A DNA stretch of 64,000 bases, from assembly GCF_002831665.1 (NCBI RefSeq), contig NZ_CP025118.1:434001-498000 (forward strand), written 5' to 3'. The first letter of the stretch is position 1, and each line of letters begins with the position of its first letter. Below the pieces are notes generated by a model, which searched no databases, was not told the origin of the DNA, and saw nothing but the letters and a program-made list of their open reading frames with translations. This stretch comes from Lacinutrix sp. Bg11-31. GTDB taxonomy: Bacteria; Bacteroidota; Bacteroidia; Flavobacteriales; Flavobacteriaceae. The position numbers and the translations under genes were made by a program. Below are positions 8,004-16,973 of the stretch, one piece after another.

Positions 8004-9806
8004 TTAGAAGCAATATTTACCTTCTTCTTTTACTTTCTCAGCAATCTCATTACGTAAATCAACGATATCTGGGAAGTTTGTATATTTTGTGAAACGTTTA
8101 AGTCCCATTAACATCATGCGTTGCTCATCTCCTTCAGCAAAAGAAATAACACTTTCTTTTCCTTTGTTTTCAATGATACTAACTGCATTATATAAATATA
8201 ATTTTGACATTGCTATTTGTACAGCTTGTTCTTTTTCGCTTGTACGTTTAGCATTTTTCTCAGTTCTTAAAATTGTAGATTCAGCCATATAGATTTCAAT
8301 TAAGATATCTGAAGCAGCAATTAATAACTGTTGGTGTTCTTCCATTTTTGGACCATATTTTTGAACAGCTGCACCTGCAACCATTAAAAATACTTTTTTA
8401 AGTCTACCAATAATTGCTTTTTCTTCTGAAAATAATTCAGAATAATCTGGTGTTTCAAAAGAAGGAATTCCCATTAACTCATTAGCTACAGCAGTTGCTG
8501 GTCCTAACAAATCAACGTGACCTTTCATTGCTTTCTTAACTAACATACCAACAGATAACATTCTGTTAATTTCGTTAGTTCCTTCGTAAATACGTGCTAT
8601 ACGTGCATCTCTCCAAGCAGATTCCATAGGAGTTTCTTCACTAAAGCCCATACCACCAAAGATTTGAATACCTTCATCTGCACAATTTTGTACATCTTCC
8701 GATACTGCTACTTTTAATATTGAGCACTCAATAGCATACTCTTCAACACCTTTAAGTTCTGCTTCCTGGTGTGTGTTTCCAGCAGCTTCACGTAAAGCGA
8801 TTCTATCTTCAATATTTTTTGCAGCTCTATAAGTTGCAGATTCACCAGCATAAGCATCAGTAGCCATTTTTGCTAGCTTCATTTTAATTGCTCCAAAATC
8901 TGCAATAGGTGTTTTAAATTGCTTGCGCTCCATTGCGTATTTTACGCCGTATGTTAAAATTCTACGTTGAGAATCTAAACAAGCAGCTGCTAATTTAATA
9001 CGTCCAACGTTAAGTGCATTCATGGCAATTTTAAAACCTTCGCCACGACCAGCTAACATATTTTCGATTGGTACAACTGTATCGTTAAAAAACACTTGTC
9101 GCGTAGAAGAAGCACGAATACCTAATTTGTGTTCTTCTTCACCCATTGTAATACCATTTGCAGCATCATTTTCTACAATAAAACCAGTAATATTTTTATC
9201 ATCTTCAAGACGAGCAAAAACAATCATTACTGTACAAAAACCTGCGTTTGAAATCCACATTTTCTGACCATTAATCTTGTAAGATTTACCGTCTTCTGAT
9301 AGTACAGCTGTTGTTTTTCCTGAATTAGCATCAGATCCTGCACCAGGTTCAGTTAAACAGTAAGATCCAAACCATTCTCCAGTAGATAGTTTTGGAACAT
9401 ATTTTTGCTTTTGAGCTTCTGTACCATATAATGTAATTGGCATAGTACCAATACCTGTATGTGCTCCAAATGCAGTACTAAAAGAACCAGTTCCTGAAGA
9501 AATATAATCACAAGTTAAAACTGTAGATACAAAGCCCATTCCTAATCCGCCATAAGCTTCAGGAACAGCTACACCTAAAAATCCTAATTCACCAGCTTTA
9601 CGCATAACTTCTTCTGTTAATGCATAATCTTTAGCTTCAAAACGAGGTTTGTGTGGTATAATTTCACGGTCGTTAAATTCCATAACCGCTTCCTTCATCA
9701 TGTTTTGTTCTTCTGAAAAATCTTCAGGAGTAAATACATCTTCACAATTTGTTTCCTTTACTAGGAACTGTCCACCTCTTAATAATTCTTTTTCTTCTGT
9801 TGCCAT
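8004..9806 (-). CDS. fadE: Acyl-CoA dehydrogenase (FadE-type, long form)
   Basis: A 600-residue flavoenzyme catalysing the first step of beta-oxidation, acyl-CoA to trans-2-enoyl-CoA. Visible are the FAD-binding YCLTEPGAGSDANS and WISNAGFC segments, an Arg-rich RKQFKTPIADFG motif, and IYEGTNEINRM, which carries the catalytic base Glu408. Residues about 440-600 form a C-terminal helical extension not found in short acyl-CoA dehydrogenases but usual in long FadE-like enzymes of Bacillus and Bacteroidota. It is the last gene of the marR-fadN-fadA-fadE series and is followed by two terminators. The order matches the Bacillus subtilis fadNAE operon. Confidence 0.94.
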   Translation of the reverse strand: MATEEKELLRGGQFLVKETNCEDVFTPEDFSEEQNMMKEAVMEFNDREIIPHKPRFEAKDYALTEEVMRKAGELGFLGVAVPEAYGGLGMGFVSTVLTCDYISSGTGSFSTAFGAHTGIGTMPITLYGTEAQKQKYVPKLSTGEWFGSYCLTEPGAGSDANSGKTTAVLSEDGKSYKINGQKMWISNAGFCTVMIVFARLEDDKNITGFIVENDAANGITMGEEEHKLGIRASSTRQVFFNDTVVPIENMLAGRGEGFKIAMNALNVGRIKLAAACLDSQRRILTYGVKYAMERKQFKTPIADFGAIKMKLAKMATDAYAGESATYRAAKNIEDRIALREAAGNTHQEAELKGVEEYAIECSILKVAVSEDVQNCADEGIQIFGGMGFSEETPMESAWRDARIARIYEGTNEINRMLSVGMLVKKAMKGHVDLLGPATAVANELMGIPSFETPDYSELFSEEKAIIGRLKKVFLMVAGAAVQKYGPKMEEHQQLLIAASDILIEIYMAESTILRTEKNAKRTSEKEQAVQIAMSKLYLYNAVSIIENKGKESVISFAEGDEQRMMLMGLKRFTKYTNFPDIVDLRNEIAEKVKEEGKYCF

Positions 9807-9865
9807 AGCTATATTATAATCTTGTTGTTCTCTTTTTTTATTAGTTTTTTGGGTTTGATTCTTTT

Positions 9866-11059
9866 TTAAGAAAGAAATTCAAATACTCCACAAGCACCTT
9901 GTCCAGTACCTACACACATTGTTACTGCACCATATTTACCTTGCATGTTTTGCTTACGCATTTCATCAAATAACTGTACAGATAGTTTTGCTCCTGTACA
10001 ACCTAATGGGTGACCAAGTGCAATAGCACCACCATTTACGTTAATAATATCTGGATTTAAGTTTAACTCACGAATAACTGCTAAAGATTGAGAAGCAAAA
10101 GCTTCATTCAATTCAATTAACGATAAATCATCTTGTTTTAAACCTGCTTGTTTTAATGCTTTTGGAATAGCCTTAACGGGTCCAATACCCATAATACGAG
10201 GCTCAACACCAGCAGCAGCATAGTTTACCATTCTTGCAATTGGCTCTAAACCTAGTTCTTTAACCATGTCTTCACTCATAACCATTACAAAAGCAGCACC
10301 ATCACTCATTTGAGATGAGTTACCAGCAGTAACACTTCCTCCAGCAGCAAATACTGCTCTTAGTTTTGCTAAAGCTTCTTTACTAGTTCCTGCTCGAGGT
10401 CCTTCATCTTTAGTTACTGTATAAGATTTTGTTGCTTTCTTTCCGTTAGCATCAATATATGTTTGCTCTACTTCAATTGGTACAATTTGATCTTGAAAAC
10501 GATTTTCAGCTTGCGCTCTTAATGCTTTCATATGAGAATTAAATGTAAATTCATCTTGATCTTCACGAGATATTTTGAATTGCTTTGCAACAGCTTCTGC
10601 AGTATTTCCCATTCCCCAATAATAATCTTCATGGCCTCCTTTTACAATAGCGTCATAATTTAATTCTGGTTTAAAACCAGTCATTGGGACACTACTCATA
10701 CTTTCAGCTCCACCTGCTATAATACAATCTGCCATTCCGGCTTGTATTTTTGCTGTTGCCATACCAATAGTTTCTACTCCTGAAGAGCAAAAACGATTAA
10801 CTGTTACACCAGGAACATCAACAATTTCTAATCCCATTAAAGAGATTAAACGCGCCATATTTAATCCTTGAGCACCTTCAGGCATTGCGTTACCAACAAT
10901 AACATCGTCAATACGTTTTGGATCTAAACCAGGCAATTCCTTCATCATGTATTTGATGGTTTCTGCTGCCAATTCATCTGTTCTTTTAAAACGGAACACG
11001 CCTTTTGGTGCTTTACCAACTGCTGTTCTATATGCTTTTACTATATATGCTGTTTTCAT
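9866..11059 (-). CDS. fadA: Acetyl-CoA acyltransferase (3-ketoacyl-CoA thiolase)
   Basis: A 397-residue thiolase, the normal length, which cleaves 3-ketoacyl-CoA with CoA to acetyl-CoA and a shortened acyl-CoA. All three active-site elements are present: nucleophile Cys91 (NRFCSSGVE), His350 (GHPLGCTGAK) and Cys382 (CVGTGQGACG). It lies between the trifunctional-type gene, 5 bp upstream, and the acyl-CoA dehydrogenase, 59 bp downstream, on the same strand, so it is part of one beta-oxidation operon. Confidence 0.96.
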   Translation of the reverse strand: MKTAYIVKAYRTAVGKAPKGVFRFKRTDELAAETIKYMMKELPGLDPKRIDDVIVGNAMPEGAQGLNMARLISLMGLEIVDVPGVTVNRFCSSGVETIGMATAKIQAGMADCIIAGGAESMSSVPMTGFKPELNYDAIVKGGHEDYYWGMGNTAEAVAKQFKISREDQDEFTFNSHMKALRAQAENRFQDQIVPIEVEQTYIDANGKKATKSYTVTKDEGPRAGTSKEALAKLRAVFAAGGSVTAGNSSQMSDGAAFVMVMSEDMVKELGLEPIARMVNYAAAGVEPRIMGIGPVKAIPKALKQAGLKQDDLSLIELNEAFASQSLAVIRELNLNPDIINVNGGAIALGHPLGCTGAKLSVQLFDEMRKQNMQGKYGAVTMCVGTGQGACGVFEFLS

Positions 11060-11064
11060 TTTTC

Positions 11065-13473
11065 TTAGTTTCTTAAAGGTTTCCCTTTGGTTAACATATG
11101 CTGAATTCTTTCCAAAGTTTTACGTTCTGTACAAAGCGAAAGGAAAGCTTCACGCTCTAAGTCTAATAAGTATTGTTCGGTAACTAAAGTTGGTTCAGAT
11201 AAATCACCACCAGCCATAACGTAGGCTAGTTTATTTGCAATTTTCATATCGTGTTCACTTATGTAGTTAGAATCTTTCATAGAATCTGTACCTACCATAA
11301 ACATCCCTAAAGCTTGCTTACCAAGAACTAATACATCGTTACGTTTTGCAGGTTGTGTATAACCAGCTTCTGCCATTAATTTAGCATGTGCTTTTGCAGT
11401 TGCTATTTGACGGTCTTTATTAACTACAACGATATCTTTTCCTTTTTGCATTAAACCTAAATCGAATGCTTCGTAAGCAGAAGTAGATACTTTTGCCATA
11501 CCAATAGTTAAAAAGTATTCTTGAAGTGTATTTAACTGCACATCACCTTTTCTAAAAGTATCTGATGCTCTTAAAGCCATTTCTTTAGAACCACCACCAC
11601 CAGGAATAACACCTACACCAAACTCTACAAGTCCCATATAAGTTTCTGCTGCTGCTACAATTTTATCTGCGTGTAGTGATATTTCACAACCACCACCAAG
11701 CGCCATTCCATGAGGAGCAGAAATTGTTGGGATTGAAGAATAACGCATACGCATCATTGTGTCTTGGAAATATTTAATAGCTGCGTTAAGCTCATCATAT
11801 TCTTGTTCGGCAGCCATCATAAAAATCATGCCTATGTTTGCACCAACCGAGAAGTTTGGACCTTGATTTCCAACAACTAATCCAGCAAAATCTTTTTCAG
11901 CCATATCAATAGCTTTATTTAATCCTGCTAAAACGTCACCACCAATAGTATTCATTTTAGATTGGAACTCTACATTAAGAATACCATCTCCTAAATCTTG
12001 AACAGAAACACCAGAGTTTTTGAAAACTTCGGTTGTTTTTCTAATATTATCTAAAATGATAAATGAATCTTGTCCAGGGATTTTTTCTTGTATTTTCTTC
12101 GGAATATCATAGCTATAAGTTGCACCATCTTGAATAGAGTAGAAGCTATCGCTTCCTGAAGCAACCATATCGTGCACCCAATCTGCAGGTTTTAAACCTT
12201 CAGCTTGCATCATTTCAATTCCTTTTTCAACACCAATAGCATCCCAGATTTGGAAAGGACCATGTTCCCAACCAAAACCAGCTTTCATGGCATCGTCAAT
12301 TTTGTATAATTCATCAGTAATTTCAGGAATACGGTTTGACACGTAAGCGAATAATGCAGAAAAACTTTTTCTGTAAAATTCTCCGGCTTTATCTTTTCCT
12401 TTTACTAATACTTTAAATCGGTCTGCAACGTGATCAATAGATTTTGTTAATTCTAAAGTTGCAAATTTTGCGCGTTTAGCTTCACGGTATTCTAAAGTGT
12501 TTAAGTCTAAAGTTAAAATTTCTTTTTTGCCTTCAGCTGAAACTGTCTTTTTGTAAAAACCTTGACCAGTTTTACTTCCTAACCATTTATTCTCCATCAT
12601 GGTATTGATGAAATCTGGCAATTTAAACAACTCTAAACGTTCGTCTTTAGGGCAGTTTTCTCTAATTCCGTTTGCAACGTGAACCAAAGTATCTAATCCA
12701 ACAACATCAACTGTTCTAAAAGTTGCTGATTTTGGACGACCAATTACTGGTCCTGATAATTTATCTACTTCTTCAACCGTTAAATCTAAATCTTTAACTG
12801 CGTGAAATAAACTTTGTATGCTAAAAATTCCAATACGGTTACCAATAAAGGCAGGTGTATCTTTAGCGATTACTGAGGTCTTTCCTAAGAATTTTTCTCC
12901 GTAACCATTTAAGAAATCTAAAACAGACGTATCTGTTTTAGGTCCAGGAATGATTTCGAATAATTTTAAGTAACGTGCAGGATTAAAAAAGTGTGTTCCA
13001 CAGAAATGCTTCTGGAAATCTTCACTACGTCCTTCGCTCATAAATTTAATTGGAATACCAGAAGTATTCGAAGTAATTAACGTTCCTGGAGTTCTGTATT
13101 TTTCTAATTTTTCGAAAACTTGTTGTTTGATATCGAGTCTTTCAACTACAACTTCCATAATCCAATCTACATCTTTTACTTTAGCGATATCATCATCTAA
13201 GTTTCCTGTAGTAATTCTATTTGCAAAAGATGCATTATAGAGTGGTGCAGGTTTAGATTTTATTGATGCTGTTAAGGCATCGTTTACTAATCTGTTTCTT
13301 ACAGCTTTGTCTTCTAAAGTTAATCCCTTTGCTTTTTCTTTAGAATTAAGCTCTCTTGGTACGATGTCTAATAATAAAACATCAACTCCAATGTTAGCAA
13401 AATGGCAAGCGATACCGCTTCCCATAATTCCTGAACCAATAATGGCTATTTTTTTTATTCTACGTTTGCTCAT
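11065..13473 (-). CDS. fadN: 3-hydroxyacyl-CoA dehydrogenase/enoyl-CoA hydratase (FadN-type)
   Basis: An 802-residue bifunctional enzyme for the middle steps of beta-oxidation. The N-terminal half is the NAD-dependent 3-hydroxyacyl-CoA dehydrogenase, with the dinucleotide motif GSGIMGSG near residue 13 and the FFNPARYLKLFEI region. The hydratase lies after it (about residues 490-690), with the oxyanion-hole segments around NFSVGANIGM and MALGGGCE and the VIPGGGGSKE segment. This dehydrogenase-then-hydratase order is that of Bacillus FadN and opposite to E. coli FadB. The gene begins 1 bp after the marR stop codon and ends 5 bp before the thiolase. Confidence 0.95.
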   Translation of the reverse strand: MSKRRIKKIAIIGSGIMGSGIACHFANIGVDVLLLDIVPRELNSKEKAKGLTLEDKAVRNRLVNDALTASIKSKPAPLYNASFANRITTGNLDDDIAKVKDVDWIMEVVVERLDIKQQVFEKLEKYRTPGTLITSNTSGIPIKFMSEGRSEDFQKHFCGTHFFNPARYLKLFEIIPGPKTDTSVLDFLNGYGEKFLGKTSVIAKDTPAFIGNRIGIFSIQSLFHAVKDLDLTVEEVDKLSGPVIGRPKSATFRTVDVVGLDTLVHVANGIRENCPKDERLELFKLPDFINTMMENKWLGSKTGQGFYKKTVSAEGKKEILTLDLNTLEYREAKRAKFATLELTKSIDHVADRFKVLVKGKDKAGEFYRKSFSALFAYVSNRIPEITDELYKIDDAMKAGFGWEHGPFQIWDAIGVEKGIEMMQAEGLKPADWVHDMVASGSDSFYSIQDGATYSYDIPKKIQEKIPGQDSFIILDNIRKTTEVFKNSGVSVQDLGDGILNVEFQSKMNTIGGDVLAGLNKAIDMAEKDFAGLVVGNQGPNFSVGANIGMIFMMAAEQEYDELNAAIKYFQDTMMRMRYSSIPTISAPHGMALGGGCEISLHADKIVAAAETYMGLVEFGVGVIPGGGGSKEMALRASDTFRKGDVQLNTLQEYFLTIGMAKVSTSAYEAFDLGLMQKGKDIVVVNKDRQIATAKAHAKLMAEAGYTQPAKRNDVLVLGKQALGMFMVGTDSMKDSNYISEHDMKIANKLAYVMAGGDLSEPTLVTEQYLLDLEREAFLSLCTERKTLERIQHMLTKGKPLRN

Positions 13474-13474
13474 C

Positions 13475-13930
13475 TTATTTTAAAGTATGTTCTTTTTGAT
13501 TGTATATTTTTTTGTTAGAAATCAATTCGCTAATTGTTTCTGTAACTTCTTGAAAGTGTTTTAGTTTTTCTTCAGAAACGTGTTCTTTTATGGTGTCATT
13601 AAAAGTTAATACACGATCTCGTGAATATTCTCTTTTTTCTCTTCCGAAGTCTGTTAAGTGAATAAGTACGCCTCTACCATCTTCTGGGTTTGGTTTACGT
13701 TCTATTAAACCAAGCTCGTCCATTTTTTTTAGAATGCGAGATAGACTAGTAGCTTCCATTCCCATAATAGGGCCTAAAGAAGTTGAAGGTGTTCCGTTTT
13801 CTGGATCGATACTAAGTAAAGTAAAACCAGTTGCCATAGTAGAGTCGAATTTGGCAGCTTCTTCATTATACATTTTATTTACTGCTAACCAAGTGGTACG
13901 AAGTAAATAGTCTATGGTTTTATCTTTCAT
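13475..13930 (-). CDS. MarR family regulator of the fad operon
   Basis: A 151-residue winged-helix protein. The MarR signature is clear: the recognition-helix region EATSLSRILKKMDELGLIER is visible as EATSLSRIL and KKMDELGLIER, followed by the wing NPEDGRGVLIHLTDFG. As first gene of the beta-oxidation operon it probably represses it and responds to acyl-CoA, as fatty-acid-sensing MarR/TetR proteins do elsewhere; the ligand is inference. A palindrome 45-64 bp upstream of its start overlaps the expected -33 region and is a likely autoregulatory operator. Confidence 0.92.
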   Translation of the reverse strand: MKDKTIDYLLRTTWLAVNKMYNEEAAKFDSTMATGFTLLSIDPENGTPSTSLGPIMGMEATSLSRILKKMDELGLIERKPNPEDGRGVLIHLTDFGREKREYSRDRVLTFNDTIKEHVSEEKLKHFQEVTETISELISNKKIYNQKEHTLK

Positions 13931-13958
13931 TAAAATTGAATTCGTTTGTTTAGGAATC

Positions 13959-13966
13959 CAAATATA
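13959..13966 (-). promoter_or_regulatory. Bacteroidota -7 box of marR-fad promoter
   Basis: On the minus strand the sequence reads TATATTTG, a match to the Bacteroidota -7 consensus TAnnTTTG. It lies about 29 bp before the marR start codon. The -33 position, 19 bp upstream, reads TGC rather than TTG and falls within the palindrome at 13975-13994. Confidence 0.5.
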
Positions 13967-13974
13967 GTGAAAAT

Positions 13975-13994
13975 TTATTATGCACGCATAGTAA
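13975..13994. promoter_or_regulatory. Putative MarR operator palindrome
   Basis: Inverted repeat TTATTATGC-AC-GCATAGTAA with 8 of 9 bases matching between arms and a core of ATGCACGCAT. It overlaps the expected -33 element of the marR promoter, the typical position for a repressor site. No binding data; assignment rests on symmetry and position. Confidence 0.5.
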
Positions 13995-14052
13995 ATTAAG
14001 AAATAAATACTATTTCTAGTGCTAATTTTAGGTTTATAAGGTTTTTTATAAT

Positions 14053-15828
14053 TTAACTCCTATAAATCTTATCATAAAGTTCTTGGTAGATTTCTGTAAT
14101 TACTTTTCGTTTCATTTTCATAGTAGGCGTAAGGTGTCCTCCATCTATAGACCAAACATCTGGTGTGAGCTCGAAACGTTTAACTTGTTCCCATTTACCA
14201 AAGTTTTGGTTGTACGTAGTAATATCTTTTTGAATACGATCTATTACTAATTGAGATGCTGAAATTTCGGTTTGAGATGTGCCAATCTTGTAATTTTTAT
14301 CATTAATCCAGCCTCTTATATATTCAAAATTAGGTTGGATAATAGCTGCTGGCATTTTTTCACCTTCACCAACGACCATGATTTGTTCTATAAAAAGCGA
14401 TTGTTTCATGTCATTTTCTAAAAGTGGTGGAATTACATATTTTCCGCCAGAGGTTTTAAACATTTCTTTTTTACGACCAGTAATTTTAATGAAACCGTCT
14501 GAATCTATTTCTCCTTTGTCTCCTGTATGGAAGTAATCACCAGTCATAACTTCTGCTGTTTTTACAGGGTCTTTAAAATAACCTAGCATTACGTTTGGTC
14601 CTTTAACTAATAACTCGCCATCTTCAGCAATTTTAACTTCTACATTTTTTATTGGTTTACCTACACTACCTACTCTAAAATGTTGGTTGGCATACATCTC
14701 TACTGAGATAACTGGTGAAGTCTCTGTAAGTCCATAACCTTGCATCACTTGCATTCCAGCTGCAGAAAACACTCTTGTTAATCTAGTTTGTAAAGCTGCG
14801 CTGCCAGAAACCATTGTATGTAGTTCGCCACCAAGTGCTTCGCGCCATTTGCTGAAAATTAATTTGTTCGCAATTTTTAATTGAAATTCGTACCAAGCTC
14901 CATTTGCACCATATGGTTCCCATTGTTCACCTAAACGAACTGCCCAATGAAAAAGTGCTTTTTTTATACCTGATAAATCTTCGGCTTTAGCCATGATTTT
15001 GTCGTAAACTTTCTCTAATAATCGTGGTACAACACTCATTAGGTTTGGTTTAATTTCTTTGGCATTTTCTCCAATTTTATCAATACCTTCTGCAAAGTAA
15101 ATAGTTGCTCCCGCATATTGATAAAGGTAGATTAGTACACGTTCGAAAACATGACAAATAGGTAAAAAACTTAATACTCTATTTTCTACATTGTCCATAA
15201 ACGGCAAACGATCTGAAGCGTCTAACGCATTACTTGTTATGTTATTATGAGAAAGCATTACTCCTTTTGGTTTTCCTGTTGTACCAGAGGTGTAAATAAT
15301 TGTTGCTAAGTCTGAAGGTAAGACCGCATCTTTTCTTGCTTGTACTTCATGTTGTGTACTTTCATCTTTACCTAGCTCGAATAATTCTGAATAATGTTTA
15401 CAACCTTCTATATGATTAAAAGAGTACACTTCTTTTACTTTTGTATTTGCTTGTACTTTGCGTACTTTTTTTAATACATCTATGTCTGATACAAAGCAAT
15501 AAATAGCTTCGCTATGGTTTAATACATATTCATAATCCTCGGCACTAATAGTTGGATAAATAGGAATGGTTTGCGCACCAGTTTGTAATACACCAATATC
15601 CATAATATTCCATTCGGTTCTATTAGTTGTGGAGATAAGTGCAATTTTATCATCTTTTTTAATTCCTATTTTTAATAAAGCTCGACTAACAGCATTGGCT
15701 TTGTCTATATACTCTTGGGTAGACATTGGTGTCCATTTTCCATCATATTTAGTTACTAAAGCGGCTTCTAGATTATATTTTTCTAGTTGATAATAAGGAA
15801 AATCGAAGAGGCGAGTTATTTCAGTCAT
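14053..15828 (-). CDS. Long-chain fatty acid-CoA ligase
   Basis: A 591-residue AMP-binding (ANL) enzyme that activates long-chain fatty acids to acyl-CoA. The phosphate-binding loop YTSGTTGKPKG, the adenine-binding GYGLTETSPV and the hinge region TGDKGEIDSDGFIKITGRKKE are all visible (last motif: TGDKGEIDSDGF, ITGRKKEMF). The FHTGD and long-chain-type insertions resemble the FadD15/ACSL group. It supplies substrate for the marR-fadNAE operon immediately downstream on the same strand, 122 bp away, but that operon has its own promoter. No membrane segment is evident; peripheral membrane association is usual for the family. Confidence 0.94.
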   Translation of the reverse strand: MTEITRLFDFPYYQLEKYNLEAALVTKYDGKWTPMSTQEYIDKANAVSRALLKIGIKKDDKIALISTTNRTEWNIMDIGVLQTGAQTIPIYPTISAEDYEYVLNHSEAIYCFVSDIDVLKKVRKVQANTKVKEVYSFNHIEGCKHYSELFELGKDESTQHEVQARKDAVLPSDLATIIYTSGTTGKPKGVMLSHNNITSNALDASDRLPFMDNVENRVLSFLPICHVFERVLIYLYQYAGATIYFAEGIDKIGENAKEIKPNLMSVVPRLLEKVYDKIMAKAEDLSGIKKALFHWAVRLGEQWEPYGANGAWYEFQLKIANKLIFSKWREALGGELHTMVSGSAALQTRLTRVFSAAGMQVMQGYGLTETSPVISVEMYANQHFRVGSVGKPIKNVEVKIAEDGELLVKGPNVMLGYFKDPVKTAEVMTGDYFHTGDKGEIDSDGFIKITGRKKEMFKTSGGKYVIPPLLENDMKQSLFIEQIMVVGEGEKMPAAIIQPNFEYIRGWINDKNYKIGTSQTEISASQLVIDRIQKDITTYNQNFGKWEQVKRFELTPDVWSIDGGHLTPTMKMKRKVITEIYQELYDKIYRS

Positions 15829-15890
15829 ACTTTTAATTGGAAGTTAGTAAGACTTGCAAAGTAAGGATTTTTAATTCTATTTCAAAGATG

Positions 15891-15921
15891 AAAAAAAAGG
15901 AGCTGTTAAAAACAGCTCCTC
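15891..15921 (-). terminator. Intrinsic terminator after the AraC-type gene
   Basis: Perfect 10-bp stem AGGAGCTGTT/AACAGCTCCT with a 3-nt loop, followed on the minus strand by eight T. The region 15829-16091 holds nothing else recognisable. Confidence 0.85.
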
Positions 15922-16091
15922 TGCTAATTGATTGATAGCAAGAATCTATGCTTTATATATAAGCTTATTTAATAACTAACTATTTTTAAATGAATCCCTT
16001 AACTTTCATTTAATTAAATAAATTTTACATAAATTCTAGGTAAATATAATTAGTTTAAATTAAACAAGGATGTAAAAAATCGTAATATCTA

Positions 16092-16892
16092 CTATTTTAA
16101 GTATTTTTTTATTAATTCGCTCTCATTTTTAAAGTAAGACTTAGGAGATTCGTTCATGAAGTACTTAAATTCTTTAGAAAAGTGTGAAATATCGTGAAAG
16201 TTATACATTTCTACTAAATCTTTAAATTTCAATTGCCTTTGCTCGTACATCTTCATTAATCTGCTAAACCTATATAGTCTAGCATATTTTTTTGGAGTTA
16301 AACCAACCATTTCTTTAAACTTGGTTTCTAATGTTTTTTGAGAAACTGGTATTTCTTCTAAAAGATCATTAATTGAAATTTGTCCATCTTTTTTGTTGAT
16401 AATAGCAATCGCTTTATCAACGTTTCTTGTATGGTTGTTTATTGTAAGTGGAAGTTTTTTTATATCAGATTCTAAGGCGTTAAGTGCTTCTTCTCCTTTT
16501 AGTTTTCTTAAAAAAAATGAATTTATTGTATTAAAAAGAGGCTTAGAAACCTCTTCTAATGGAATATGTTTATCATTAATTTGCGAAACATTTAATTGTG
16601 TAAGTTTATATAAAGTTGTTGGATGAAACATAATACCAGCGCATTCGCTCTCTATGTCTACATTTAAAGTATACGATTTTGTGGTCTGTCCAGAAATAAT
16701 AAGACCAGTACCATTATATGTTTTATTGGCAACAGTTAATTTGTGTAATCCTTTGTATGTATAAGCCATAGAGTGCTTTCCAAGAGGGAGCACTTTGTTT
16801 TGAAGTGGTAAAACTGATTTAGAGATTTTTAATTCAAAAAATTCATGTATGAGATTTGATGAATTCTTACTTTTATAAGCATTGTAAATCAT
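16092..16892 (-). CDS. AraC family transcriptional regulator
   Basis: A 266-residue regulator. Two helix-turn-helix units occupy the C-terminal 90 residues: SINDLLEEIPVSQKTLETKF and LKFKDLVEMYNFHDISHFSK, followed by the NESPKSYF segment typical of the AraC family. The N-terminal 150 residues are an AraC-associated sensing region with no specific match that I can name; it looks like the DUF6597-type cupin-like domain seen in short AraC proteins. Ligand and targets are unknown. It stands alone between purL and the acyl-CoA ligase gene. Confidence 0.88.
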   Translation of the reverse strand: MIYNAYKSKNSSNLIHEFFELKISKSVLPLQNKVLPLGKHSMAYTYKGLHKLTVANKTYNGTGLIISGQTTKSYTLNVDIESECAGIMFHPTTLYKLTQLNVSQINDKHIPLEEVSKPLFNTINSFFLRKLKGEEALNALESDIKKLPLTINNHTRNVDKAIAIINKKDGQISINDLLEEIPVSQKTLETKFKEMVGLTPKKYARLYRFSRLMKMYEQRQLKFKDLVEMYNFHDISHFSKEFKYFMNESPKSYFKNESELIKKYLK

Positions 16893-16973
16893 ATTTGTTG
16901 GTTGTAATTTATCAATTAGATAGCATTACAAAAATATATATAATCTTACTTACGATATTACAGAATCTCTTTT

